43,729 nt of DNA from an uncultured bacterium (GTDB lineage: Bacteria > Cyanobacteriota > Vampirovibrionia > Gastranaerophilales > Gastranaerophilaceae): NCBI GenBank assembly GCA_902780525.1, contig CACZFL010000014.1, positions 1 through 43,729 on the forward strand, given 5' to 3'. A program made the position numbers and the translations under genes. Under the pieces are notes generated by a model. That model was given only the letters and a program-made list of their open reading frames with translations, did not search any database and was not told the DNA's origin. Shown here piece by piece: positions 1-8,018 of the stretch (positions are counted from its first letter, which is position 1; the number at the start of each line of letters is the position of its first letter).

Positions 1-19
1 CTGGAGTAAATTCTGCCAT
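1..19 (-). CDS. Start of a gene running off the left edge
   Basis: On the minus strand an ATG at 19-17 opens a frame reading MAEFTP before the window ends. AAAGGAG at 27-33 sits 7 nt upstream, a good ribosome binding site. Only six codons are visible, so no function can be given. The phased TTGCAC/GTGCAA array at 132-257 lies upstream and may regulate it. Confidence 0.4.
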
Positions 20-131
20 GCGTATGCTCCTTTGCATACACATTAATGTCTCTGTTTCGCAGAAACATCAAGTCCTGAATCTCAATCTCAGAGACATTTT
101 GACACATATCAAACTAAAAGATAATTTATTT

Positions 132-257
132 TTGCACTATGTTGCACTTTATTGCACAGGGTAAATATTCAAATATATTAGTACTTTAAGGCATGAAAAA
201 TTCTGAAAATTCAAAATATCAGTGCAAAATGGTGCAAAAATTGGGACAAAAGTGCAA
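132..257. promoter_or_regulatory. Phased TTGCAC / GTGCAA array (operator- or iteron-like)
   Basis: TTGCAC occurs at 132, 142 and 152, exactly 10 bp apart. Its inverse GTGCAA occurs at 222, 232 and 252, again in 10-bp register, with a degenerate site at 242. The two sets face each other across an AT-rich stretch. One-turn spacing suggests protein subunits bound to one face of the helix. The array lies 110-240 bp upstream of the minus-strand gene starting at 19. The rest of 1-440 shows no gene I can support; a GGCAGAGTAC at about 373 resembles part of the 137-bp repeat downstream. Confidence 0.45.
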
Positions 258-442
258 AAATAGTCCGGCAAATCTCTACACTATAAATCTGCCTTAAACT
301 CGTAACAACTCGGCGTCATAGCCAATAATACTGCATCCAAACTGTCCGGAAAGGTTATAATTTTCTTCGGCAGAGTACTTCAGCCTTGCCAAAATCCGCT
401 GAACCCCAAAAGCTGTTCTCAACCATTCTCATTCAGGCAAAT

Positions 443-468
443 AAAAAAGAGGGTTCCCCCTCTTTTTT
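443..468 (-). terminator. Terminator of tRNA-Leu
   Basis: GAGGG (449-453) and CCCTC (458-462) form a stem flanked by A and T runs, so the minus-strand transcript ends in a hairpin plus U-tract just after the tRNA. Confidence 0.75.
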
Positions 469-471
469 ATT

Positions 472-552
472 TGCCGAAGAGGGGACTTGAACCCCTACGG
501 ATTGCTCCATACGCACCTGAAACGCACGTGTCTACCATTCCACCACTTCGGC
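472..552 (-). tRNA. tRNA-Leu (anticodon CAG)
   Basis: Read on the minus strand, the 5' acceptor GCCGAAG pairs with CTTCGGC, the D-arm is GTGGAATGGTAGACAC, and the 7-nt anticodon loop TTCAGGT gives anticodon CAG. A long variable arm and a T-arm containing GGTTCAAGTCC follow, as expected for tRNA-Leu. CCA is not encoded. A promoter lies directly upstream, and its promoter plus first ten or so bases are copied in the adjacent tandem repeat. Confidence 0.9.
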
Positions 553-970
553 ATAACCTAATATTATCAAATTATATTCAGTTTTCAAAATTTTCTTATG
601 CACTCAGTGGCGGATGTTGGTTCAAGACCAACCCTCTCGGAAAACCTGACGTTTAGTCAGCTTTTCCTGTGGCAGAGTACCACTTCGGCATAACCTAATA
701 TTATCAAATTATATTTAGTTTTCAAATTTTTCTTATGCACTCAGTGGCGGATGTTGGTTCAAGACCAACCCTCTCGGAAAACCTGACGTTTAGTCAGCTT
801 TTCCTGCGGCAGAGTACCACTTCGGCATAACCTATTATTATCAAATTATATTCAGTTTTCAAAATTTTCTTATGCACTCAGTGGCGGATGTTGGTTCAAG
901 ACCAACCCTCTCGGAAAACCTGACATTTAGTCAGCTTTTCCTGTGGCAGAGTACCACTTCGGCATAACCT
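543..970. repeat. 137-bp tandem repeat carrying tRNA-Leu promoter and 5' end
   Basis: The landmark CCACTTCGGCAT occurs at 543, 680, 817 and 954, an exact period of 137 bp, giving three full units and a partial fourth with few substitutions. On the minus strand each unit has a promoter-like TTGAAA-16-TAATAT, then the first bases of tRNA-Leu (GCCGAAGTGG), then three potential hairpins: GTGG/CCAC, an 11-bp GGAAAA-CTGAC stem, and GTTGGT/ACCAAC. None of the extra copies contains a full tRNA. A short ORF frame crosses it but is not a credible gene. Confidence 0.85.
561..588 (-). promoter_or_regulatory. tRNA-Leu promoter
   Basis: TTGAAA (-35, 583-588) and TAATAT (-10, 561-566) are 16 bp apart on the minus strand, and the -10 ends 8 nt before the tRNA. 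The same boxes recur in each 137-bp repeat unit. Confidence 0.55.
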
Positions 971-1028
971 ATTATCAACATTAGTTTATTCAATTTTCAA
1001 ACTTTATTCTACTACAAAAATATAAATT

Positions 1029-1064
1029 TTAAAATAGAAAGGCGCAGATAAAATTATCTGCGCC
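1029..1064 (-). terminator. Terminator after the ferritin-like gene
   Basis: GGCGCAGATAA pairs with TTATCTGCGCC across a short AT loop (1041-1064), followed on the minus strand by a T-rich tract. Confidence 0.75.
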
Positions 1065-1072
1065 CTCTTATC

Positions 1073-2395
1073 TTATATAAGTTTTTCCTTTTCTTTTGCT
1101 CTCAACTCGTGTTTTTCTATCATTTCACCAAGTTCATCAGGTAGAACCGTATTATCAGCTACCGACTTTTTCTGCATACCTTTTGCCAAAATCCCCGTCT
1201 GCTTTTCGAGCAGGCTTTCTTTAGCTTCCGCAATATCACGGTCATGGTATATTCCGCCTATTCTTATTGTGTTTTCGCTTGGTGCGGAAATCTCTGCAAC
1301 TCTTTCTTGAATAGGATAACTTGCCCAGTTTTCAGGTATTTCATCAATAGTTTTGTAAAACTCACCTTGTGGTGCAAGTCGTTTATTGACTTCTTTTTCA
1401 AGAATTTTTTGTACATAGTCTTTTTGACTCATAAACCGGCATGGGATAATAATCTCAGAACCTATAACTTCTTCTGGGTCACGTTTTTCGTATTTTTTAA
1501 ACAGTTCAGATGCAATTTGAAGGTGTCCAAGCTCCATATCCAAAAAGATTTCCCAAGTTTTTTTGATTCTTTCATCAACCTCATCTTCTAAACAGGTATA
1601 GTAATTGCAAACTTCCGTAAACTCATGTATAAGAAGTTTTTCCCACATTGATTCATTCGGGTCTATCAAAGATTCATACATGGTTACGTGTTCTTCTTCA
1701 ACATCTTTAATCTCTGCATAAGTTTCTCTCAATACGTGGTCACCGTAAATAAAACCGTGTTCGGCATAAAAATTATGTGTTTGCTGTTCGCCTGAAAGTA
1801 CGGTCAAAATATTAACCTTTGTCTGCGGTAAAGCCAATGTTTTATCATAGTGTTTGCGTTTTCTCAACCCGTTGCAGTTATGGTGAAATTGAGTCGGTCT
1901 GCCTGTTATAACATCTGTCTGGCCCTGAACAATATCGCTAGGTTCTGTTCCTTCTCTTGCATAAGCAAATTGAGCGTAGCGATACAAATGGTCAAAATCT
2001 TCCAAAAGCCCGAAATCAAAAACTTCTTTTACGTACTTGTCAGGTTCGTTCTGAGCAAGCCATGCTGTCAGGTCAACCGCAACCTGTTCATAAGCTAATG
2101 TTGTATCTAAAACAGATTGGTCAGCCGGTCCCATCCAATTACATGTCATTTGCTGAGTATTTTCTATTCTGCCAATTTGGGATAATTTTATTTTATCCTC
2201 ATTATCAGTTAAAAACCTTGCAAGCTGGTGCTTGAAACCCCATGCTTCAACTTCAATACCGTTCATCAGGATTTGTCTTGTTCTTGTGTAACAATCTACA
2301 TCTGTTTTATTATAAGGTTTTCCTACAATCTGATGCCAATTTCTCATTTGCTTTTCTAAAGTCATTCCCTTTTCTTTCAGCGGATTAAATGTCAT
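1073..2395 (-). CDS. Ferritin-like di-iron domain protein
   Basis: This 440-residue soluble protein has paired acidic/His motifs typical of ferritin-like four-helix folds: E103, E132-x3-H136, E203-x3-H207, E233-x2-H236 and E288-x2-H291. That is enough ligands for a di-iron site. There is no signal peptide or membrane segment. It is longer than ferritins or rubrerythrins (about 150-200 residues), with a Lys/Glu-rich C-terminus. AAAGGA about 12 nt upstream supports the start; an internal Met at residue 11 is an alternative. It is transcribed alone. A redox, peroxide-detoxifying or oxygenase-like role is plausible, but the substrate is unknown. Confidence 0.6.
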   Translation of the reverse strand: MTFNPLKEKGMTLEKQMRNWHQIVGKPYNKTDVDCYTRTRQILMNGIEVEAWGFKHQLARFLTDNEDKIKLSQIGRIENTQQMTCNWMGPADQSVLDTTLAYEQVAVDLTAWLAQNEPDKYVKEVFDFGLLEDFDHLYRYAQFAYAREGTEPSDIVQGQTDVITGRPTQFHHNCNGLRKRKHYDKTLALPQTKVNILTVLSGEQQTHNFYAEHGFIYGDHVLRETYAEIKDVEEEHVTMYESLIDPNESMWEKLLIHEFTEVCNYYTCLEDEVDERIKKTWEIFLDMELGHLQIASELFKKYEKRDPEEVIGSEIIIPCRFMSQKDYVQKILEKEVNKRLAPQGEFYKTIDEIPENWASYPIQERVAEISAPSENTIRIGGIYHDRDIAEAKESLLEKQTGILAKGMQKKSVADNTVLPDELGEMIEKHELRAKEKEKLI

Positions 2396-2508
2396 AATAA
2401 ATCATCCTTTCTTTTCTGGGCAAAATCTGCCATACAGGAAGAATGATATATCAATACAAAGAAAAATTTATCGGCCTGGGGTGTATTAAACAAAACGGCT
2501 GTTATTTA

Positions 2509-3054
2509 TCAGAGTTCATAATACATCGACTTGTCAAAAGTTCTCTCGTCACGGTAATAACTGTTCATAAGCCTTGCATCTCTAATAACCTGAAGCCAGA
2601 GCGTATAGTTATTATCAAAATCATCTTTATTACGATTCATGTATTGTATCGTTACAATCCCTCCATGGGCACGGGTTATACGCAAAAACTCACAATGTGC
2701 CGGGAGGTCATTATAGTTTTCCGTACACCTTTTATAAATTGCATCATTTTCACGGCTTTTTATAATACTATACTGCCCTTTTGGATTAATTTTTCTCATT
2801 TTTCTAATTTCATACTGAGCAAAAAACGGTGCAGGGGATTCATTTTCATTATACGAGTGAACAACTATTGTTCTTGTCCAATTATTTGAAGTTTCTCCTC
2901 CCGGAACGTATTGCAAAATCGCCTCTTTTCCGCGTTTTTTGTAATATGCCGCTTCCCAGAGTTCTCCATCAGGAAAATGGAAAATTATTGTTTCATAAGC
3001 ACAAACTCCAAGCGTTGTAAGGAGTATTAAACTAAATAAAAGGACTTTTTTCAT
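2509..3054 (-). CDS. Exported protein of unknown function
   Basis: I place the start at 3054 and not at the longer frame's 3081, because AAGGAG lies 9 nt upstream and the protein then opens with a classical signal peptide (MKKVLLFSLILLTTLGVCA). The mature part of about 160 residues is rich in Tyr, Asn and Arg and lacks membrane segments, so it is probably periplasmic. It is the last gene of the coaBC-nif3 operon, overlapping the preceding stop by 23 nt. I do not recognise the family. Confidence 0.65.
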   Translation of the reverse strand: MKKVLLFSLILLTTLGVCAYETIIFHFPDGELWEAAYYKKRGKEAILQYVPGGETSNNWTRTIVVHSYNENESPAPFFAQYEIRKMRKINPKGQYSIIKSRENDAIYKRCTENYNDLPAHCEFLRITRAHGGIVTIQYMNRNKDDFDNNYTLWLQVIRDARLMNSYYRDERTFDKSMYYEL

Positions 3055-3724
3055 CTGCGATAACTCCTTTTTCTTCAACACCCGTAATCTCTTTCAAAAT
3101 TAGCGGTGCAAAAATCTCACTTTCAAAATGACCTATGTCAAACACAACCTGCCTGCAATCTAGTGCAGTATGGAACTTTAAATCACCTGTAACAAAAGCA
3201 TCCGTATCTGTTTCAAAGATAAACTCACTTCCGGAACCCGCACAAAATCCTATTGATTTGATTTCTTTTATATCGTAATTATTGATATATCTGAGTTTTG
3301 GTGATATCTTCAGTAATTTTTTCCTGAGTTCTTCAACCGTAATCGGATTTTCTAACCTTACAATTCTTACAAACTCATAACTTTCAGTTTTTTCAAACCC
3401 GAGTTCTTTAATAAGTCTGTCTGTTGTACCGCCTTCTGCTTTATCTAAGTTTGTATGAGCGCAATATATATTTATATCCTTCCAGTCAAGAGGAACGTAA
3501 AAAAGCGGATGATGAGAAATTATCATATCGCAATTCTTTTCTCTTGCCTGCTCAATGATCTTATCCGTAACGGTAAGCGCAAAAAGAATTTTGTTCACGT
3601 TAATATTATTATTTACCCCTACCCCTGCACCTAAATTTACCCCCCAGCCGGAACAATCCCAGTTTTCTTGGCTTTCAAGAGGTGCATACTCTTCTATTTT
3701 GCGGACAATTTCATACTTATTCAA
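3032..3724 (-). CDS. Nif3/YbgI-like dinuclear metal-centre protein
   Basis: The Nif3 metal-binding motifs are present: HH at 71-72 (SHHPLF), HTNLD at 90-94, TGDLKFH at 179-185 and GHFESE at 198-203. The start is taken as TTG at 3724, which overlaps the coaBC stop and has GGAG 7 nt upstream; the longer ATG frame would run 57 nt into coaBC. This gives 230 residues, near the short bacterial form. Members are annotated as GTP cyclohydrolase I type 2 homologues, but the cellular role is unsettled. Residues 32-43 (GAGVGVNNNINV) look like an in-frame insert encoded by repeated GGGGTAAAT. Confidence 0.85.
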   Translation of the reverse strand: MNKYEIVRKIEEYAPLESQENWDCSGWGVNLGAGVGVNNNINVNKILFALTVTDKIIEQAREKNCDMIISHHPLFYVPLDWKDINIYCAHTNLDKAEGGTTDRLIKELGFEKTESYEFVRIVRLENPITVEELRKKLLKISPKLRYINNYDIKEIKSIGFCAGSGSEFIFETDTDAFVTGDLKFHTALDCRQVVFDIGHFESEIFAPLILKEITGVEEKGVIADEKSPFI

Positions 3725-5033
3725 AAATATTCTCCAATATTTTTTTAGCAATATTTTCTTTGGTATCTTTTTCAATATGATTGATATTTAAGTTTTTGTC
3801 AATGATGTAAACTTCGTTCTCATCGGAGTTAAAGCCGATATCTTTGCGTGAAATATCATTTGCTACAATATAATCACACCCTTTTGTTTTAACTTTGATT
3901 TTTGCATTTTCTATCAAGTGCTCACTTTCAGCGCAAAATCCGACAATAAGGGGAGTTAAATTACTTTTGGATAAATCCTTTTTGGACTCTTCACTGCTAG
4001 TAACCCATTGCGTATTCTCCTGTTCTCCGGTATGACAAACTGTTGCATATTCGCCCGAACGGATTTTTATTTTTTTCAGATTACTAATCTCTCTTAAAAT
4101 ATCAGGATTTTTCACAAGCTCAAGATTCAGATAATCTTCTGCACCTTTTTTTATTTTCTGTTCAGAATAGTTTCTCACCCTGTAATCCGAAACAGCAGCT
4201 GCCATAATCACACAATCATAGTCAAACAAATTTTCTTTTACCGCCTGCTCCATTTCCTGTGCTGTTTCCGTAACTATATTTTTAAAACTACCCTTTGTGC
4301 CGAAGGTTGATATAAGAGTAACCTCTGCACCCATGCCGGCTGCTGTGTTTGCAAGTGCAATACCCATTTTGCCTGATGAACTGTTTGTTATATATCTGAC
4401 AGGGTCAATTTTTTCTCTTGTTCCGCCTGCAGTAATCAGAATCTTTTTCCCTGATAACTTTCCGCTTTTCTGAATATTTGTATTATGAAAATCCTGATTA
4501 TTTAATATTTTAACTGTTGCGTCAAAAATCTCTTCCGGCTCTCTCATTCTGCCAACGGCATTTGTTCCGCAGGCAAGAAAACCTTCTGAAGGGTAAAGGA
4601 TATTATATCCGTTTTCTTCTAATTTTTTAATATTTTCCTGTACAAACTTATTCTCCCACATATTATTGTTCATGGCAGGTGCGATCAAGAACGGCTTATT
4701 AAAAGCACAAGCCGTTGTTGAAAGAAGGTTATCACAAATTCCGTTTGCTATTTTGCCTATTGTATTTGCGGTTGCGGGAGCAATAACGAAAATATCCGCG
4801 TCGGTAAGTGCAATATGCTCGGGCTTATATTCATCAATATCAAACTGCTCAACATAAACTTCGTTATTTGATAAAGTTTGTAGCGTGAGTTTTGTTACAA
4901 ACTTAAGTGCATTAGGAGTTACAACGACTCTTACGTTTGCACCTTCTTTCTTGTACAAGCGTATAAGCGAACAAATTTTGTACGCCGCAATCCCACCGGT
5001 AATCCCTACTAATATATTTTTACCTTCTAACAT
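3717..5033 (-). CDS. coaBC: Bifunctional phosphopantothenoylcysteine decarboxylase/phosphopantothenate-cysteine ligase
   Basis: This enzyme performs two consecutive steps of coenzyme A synthesis. The CoaC half (about 1-180) has the catalytic His at 73, the PAMNNNMW motif at 119-126 and the Cys of FLACG at 155. The CoaB half follows from 196 with TAGGTREKIDPVRYITN. It is 438 residues, longer than the usual 400 or so, because of an extra low-conservation segment at about 325-358 between the LVKNPDIL and LIVGFCAE motifs. TATAAT ends 6 nt before the ATG, so the mRNA may be leaderless. It heads the operon with the nif3-like gene and an exported protein. Confidence 0.93.
   Translation of the reverse strand: MLEGKNILVGITGGIAAYKICSLIRLYKKEGANVRVVVTPNALKFVTKLTLQTLSNNEVYVEQFDIDEYKPEHIALTDADIFVIAPATANTIGKIANGICDNLLSTTACAFNKPFLIAPAMNNNMWENKFVQENIKKLEENGYNILYPSEGFLACGTNAVGRMREPEEIFDATVKILNNQDFHNTNIQKSGKLSGKKILITAGGTREKIDPVRYITNSSSGKMGIALANTAAGMGAEVTLISTFGTKGSFKNIVTETAQEMEQAVKENLFDYDCVIMAAAVSDYRVRNYSEQKIKKGAEDYLNLELVKNPDILREISNLKKIKIRSGEYATVCHTGEQENTQWVTSSEESKKDLSKSNLTPLIVGFCAESEHLIENAKIKVKTKGCDYIVANDISRKDIGFNSDENEVYIIDKNLNINHIEKDTKENIAKKILENIFE
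3960..4061 (-). repeat. In-frame insertion inside coaBC
   Basis: This stretch encodes residues about 325-358 of CoaBC, rich in Ser, Glu, Thr and Gln and not expected in CoaB. On the minus strand it begins like dispersed repeats of the form TGTCATxCCGGAG...GCAATGGG. That suggests a repeat inserted in frame, comparable in principle to Rickettsia palindromic elements. No second copy lies in this window. Confidence 0.35.
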
Positions 5034-5039
5034 ACCTAT

Positions 5040-5045
5040 ATTATA
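5040..5045 (-). promoter_or_regulatory. -10 box of coaBC, leaderless type
   Basis: TATAAT is followed after 6 nt (ATAGGT) by the coaBC ATG, so the predicted transcript starts at or next to the start codon. The -35 is weak. Confidence 0.45.
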
Positions 5046-5085
5046 AAATAAAAATACAATAACTATAACAAATACAACTGCTTCT

Positions 5086-6021
5086 TTATGATAATAATTT
5101 CATCATTTCTGCATAAACCGTTTCTGCCGGACTTTTCAAAGGTATGTTGGCAGAATTTTCATATAGTTCGTCAGGAATCCACTGATGACGTGATGCAACC
5201 CATAAAGTCTTTTTACCCAGATATGTTGCAACGTGAGCACTGCCGGTATCGACGCTTATTATTCCTTTAAGGTTATTTATTATATAAACCAGTTCCTGAA
5301 CGTTAGTTTTATTGATTAAGTCAAGAAATAAAACATTTGTCTTATGCAATGCATCCGAATATTCCTGAGCTTTTTCACCACTTCCCAATACTAATACTTT
5401 TTTATCATTATGATTAAAAACACTAATAATTTCTTTAAGCTGCTCTACAGTCATACACTTATAGTCGCCATTTCCGATAGGATTTATCGCTATATATTCT
5501 GCAGGATTAAAATCAATATGTGTTTCAATAATTTTTTCAGCATTAAGTTTTATCGGAACATGAATAAATTTTTCCTGTAAAATTCCGCTTAAAAGATTTG
5601 TTACTTCACAGCCTATGAATACATTTTTATCGGAAATAATCTTATAACGGCTGCGTCTTAAAAATGTATCAAAAAAGAAATTAATATCATTAAACAATAT
5701 ATACTTACTGTTTAACAAATTAGAAATAAAAATAGGACGTTGCCTGCGAAAAGTTACAAATGATGCATAAACATCTTTATAACCGATATCTTTTTTTAAA
5801 TTTATAGTCCCTTTTAATCCTTTATGGACACTTTTTTTATTTAATACAACAACCTTATCAATACCTTCCATTAAATTTGCTAAATATTCCCATTGCGGAT
5901 ATACAACCAAACAAATATTAACAGATTCATAAAAATGTCTTATGTTATAAATAAGCTCGCTTAAGACTATTGTATCTCCCAAATGATTAGATGCAAAGAT
6001 AACAAAATTCTTAGTTGTCAT
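5086..6021 (-). CDS. Glycosyltransferase family 9 (heptosyltransferase-like)
   Basis: The 311-residue protein has the GT-B layout of ADP-heptose:LPS heptosyltransferases: an N-terminal half with NHLGDTIVLSELI near residue 12, and a C-terminal donor-binding half with SVDTGSAHVATYLGK, the family's D-T-G-x-x-H motif. It probably transfers a sugar during lipopolysaccharide core or other surface glycan assembly on the cytoplasmic face. It is transcribed alone from its own promoter. The donor and acceptor cannot be read from the sequence. Confidence 0.8.
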   Translation of the reverse strand: MTTKNFVIFASNHLGDTIVLSELIYNIRHFYESVNICLVVYPQWEYLANLMEGIDKVVVLNKKSVHKGLKGTINLKKDIGYKDVYASFVTFRRQRPIFISNLLNSKYILFNDINFFFDTFLRRSRYKIISDKNVFIGCEVTNLLSGILQEKFIHVPIKLNAEKIIETHIDFNPAEYIAINPIGNGDYKCMTVEQLKEIISVFNHNDKKVLVLGSGEKAQEYSDALHKTNVLFLDLINKTNVQELVYIINNLKGIISVDTGSAHVATYLGKKTLWVASRHQWIPDELYENSANIPLKSPAETVYAEMMKLLS

Positions 6022-6057
6022 AGAAAAACCCTTACCAAAATATCCAATAATATTATT

Positions 6058-6087
6058 ATTTTAGTATGCAAAAAAGTCTTGTGTCAA
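6058..6087 (-). promoter_or_regulatory. Promoter of the GT9 gene
   Basis: TTGACA (6082-6087) and TAAAAT (6058-6063) are separated by 18 bp on the minus strand, upstream of the gene at 6021. Confidence 0.6.
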
Positions 6088-6157
6088 GAATAAAGGTGGT
6101 TTCATACGGTTTTTGTGTATAAAACTATTTGGCAAAGAAATAAGTTTATTTATCCAA

Positions 6158-7543
6158 CTACGCAAGATATTTTTGCAGGGTTGCCTTGTCAAAAACTTCT
6201 ATGCTGTCTTTTGAATGAATAAATATCAGACAGGAAATCAGCGTTTTAAATGTCTGAAAATCATCAAACGCAAGTTTCTGACGCAGGTCTGTCATATTGT
6301 TTGCCATAAACTCTGTCAGGATGACTTTGTCATTGTAATAGAGTTCTGAAAGGAACTCAAAAGCATCACGGGTTTTTATACCTTCTAAGTAAACAAAATC
6401 TGGCGACTGGAACTCAATAAATCTGAGAGCTTTATCCATGTTGAACCCGATATTTTCATTCAGTTCGCACTGGTTAACCCCTTTTAGTTCATATTTGGCA
6501 ATAGATTCTATTGTTATGATGTTCTTCTTGTTTTTTGCAGCTTCCATTAGAAGCGAATATATAATATGTGTTTTTCCGCTCAGCGGTGAACCGCAAACAA
6601 GCACAATTCCAGGGTTTTGAAGTGAATGTGTAATTATGCTCCTTGCTTTTTCATCCGGAATAATTTTATCCAGCTTTTGAGGCGGTTTATATATTTTAAG
6701 AGATATTCTCTCACCCATAATTGTCGGAAATGATGATACAGAAGCTATAAGCATCGTATTATCAACTTTAAAAATAAGTTTTCCGAGCTGCGGAATCTCG
6801 CAAACTGAAGCATCAAGGTTTGACAATGTCTTTAATTTTGATACAAAAGCAGAGTTAAGTATTGCAGGAATCGTACCTTTATCCACAATTTCCCCCACCT
6901 GCTTAAATACAACCTTCAGACCTTCTTCCACCTGTTCAAAGTTAAGTTCGTGAACATCTTCAATAATTGCCTGTTTCAAAATAGCTCTAATTACGTGCTG
7001 AATGTGTTCTTCACCTGCTTCTTCTTTGTGAAGTTCTTCAGTCCAGTCAAAGCTTTCTGCCTCATCGTCGTTCAGCGTAATATTGTCAACCGTGTCTGCA
7101 ACTTTATAATACTCATCAATTTTTTTGATTATTGAGCTTTCTGATGATATTACAGGTTCAATAGAACATTCAGCAGTTTCAACAACCTTATCTATCGCAA
7201 ATAAATCCAGCGGATCTGACATCGCAACTGTTAAAACATCTTCTATTTTAAAAAGCGGAATAATTTTGTATCTTCTCGCATCAGGAAATGATACATATTT
7301 AAAACATTTTGGGTCAGGAGTGTAGTCTTCAAGATTAACATAAGGAATATGAAGCTTGGATTCAAGAAATTTTAATAGCGTATCTTCAGCCAAAATTCCT
7401 GAGTTTATAAGTGCCTGACCTATATTAATACGCTGAACGTTAGCAAGTTCTTCCGCTTTTTCGAGCGTTTCATATGCAACTATTCCATCGCGTACAAGTT
7501 CATACTTGAGTTTTTCCAAAGTTTTATTTGTTATCGTTTCCAT
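6158..7543 (-). CDS. Degenerate PilB/GspE-type secretion ATPase
   Basis: Residues 1-150 match the N-terminal domain of GspE/PilB/MshE ATPases. Residues 180-460 follow the RecA-like core. Walker A is intact (GSPLSGKT, 318-325). The Asp box is TIES (344-347), lacking the usual Asp. The Walker B region reads PDFVYLEGIKT (381-391) without the normal GEIRD. The His box reads LTEFMANN without the usual His. The tetracysteine zinc motif of PilB is absent. At 461 residues it is shorter than PilB (about 560). It may bind nucleotide without hydrolysing it and act as a regulatory paralogue of a type IV pilus or type II secretion motor. No other pilus gene is nearby. A weak AGGA lies about 8 nt upstream of the ATG. 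Confidence 0.7.
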   Translation of the reverse strand: METITNKTLEKLKYELVRDGIVAYETLEKAEELANVQRINIGQALINSGILAEDTLLKFLESKLHIPYVNLEDYTPDPKCFKYVSFPDARRYKIIPLFKIEDVLTVAMSDPLDLFAIDKVVETAECSIEPVISSESSIIKKIDEYYKVADTVDNITLNDDEAESFDWTEELHKEEAGEEHIQHVIRAILKQAIIEDVHELNFEQVEEGLKVVFKQVGEIVDKGTIPAILNSAFVSKLKTLSNLDASVCEIPQLGKLIFKVDNTMLIASVSSFPTIMGERISLKIYKPPQKLDKIIPDEKARSIITHSLQNPGIVLVCGSPLSGKTHIIYSLLMEAAKNKKNIITIESIAKYELKGVNQCELNENIGFNMDKALRFIEFQSPDFVYLEGIKTRDAFEFLSELYYNDKVILTEFMANNMTDLRQKLAFDDFQTFKTLISCLIFIHSKDSIEVFDKATLQKYLA

Positions 7544-7603
7544 ACAAAATCCTAAAATATAATCCGCAAGAAGATTATACCAAATAACGAAAACTAATTC
7601 AAA

Positions 7604-7834
7604 TTACAAAACAGTATCATCTAAATCAATAATATTGTTTTTAATTAAATAAACAATAAGCTCAACTCTGTTATGAACATCAAATTTTCTATAAATATTT
7701 TCTACATTTGTTTTTATCGTTGATACAGACAGCGAGAGTATTTTAGCGATATTACGCTTGTTTTTTCCGGATAGAATAAGCTTAACTATTTCTCTCTCTC
7801 GCTCCGTTAAATACCTATTTTTTATCATATTCAT
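7604..7834 (-). CDS. Single-domain LuxR/GerE-type HTH regulator
   Basis: The 76-residue protein is almost entirely a LuxR-type helix-turn-helix: LTEREREIVKLILSGKNKR followed by IAKILSLSVSTIKTNVENIY. It has no receiver or ligand-binding domain, so it may be constitutive or controlled by partner proteins. A second Met at residue 3 (MIKNR), 7 nt after TAATAT, is an alternative start. The 184 bp between it and the response regulator hold nothing I recognise. Confidence 0.75.
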   Translation of the reverse strand: MNMIKNRYLTEREREIVKLILSGKNKRNIAKILSLSVSTIKTNVENIYRKFDVHNRVELIVYLIKNNIIDLDDTVL

Positions 7835-8018
7835 AATATTATGATAACGCTTTTTAAATAATATTCATTCATATATTTTCCAATATGCAGAATTTTTGTA
7901 AAAATTTATTAAGAAAGAGGATGTTCTAAAATACTAGATTTTTTTGAGAAATGTTTCATCAATTTGCCAAAACCGTTTTTCATATCCGAAAATTTTTCCC
8001 ATATATACCCCTTTACTT

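Noticed and set aside
193..297. 34-codon frame starting MKNSENSKYQ
   Set aside because: It crosses the phased GTGCAA sites, has only a weak AAGG very close to the ATG, and looks like chance.
471..656. 61-residue frame across tRNA-Leu and the first 137-bp repeat
   Set aside because: It lies over a clear tRNA on the other strand and tandem repeats, and has no ribosome binding site.
543..970. Possible CRISPR array
   Set aside because: The whole 137-bp unit is repeated without unique spacers, so it is a tandem duplication.
2443..2889. 148-residue plus-strand frame
   Set aside because: It is the antisense shadow of the exported protein at 2509-3054, which has a signal peptide and ribosome binding site.
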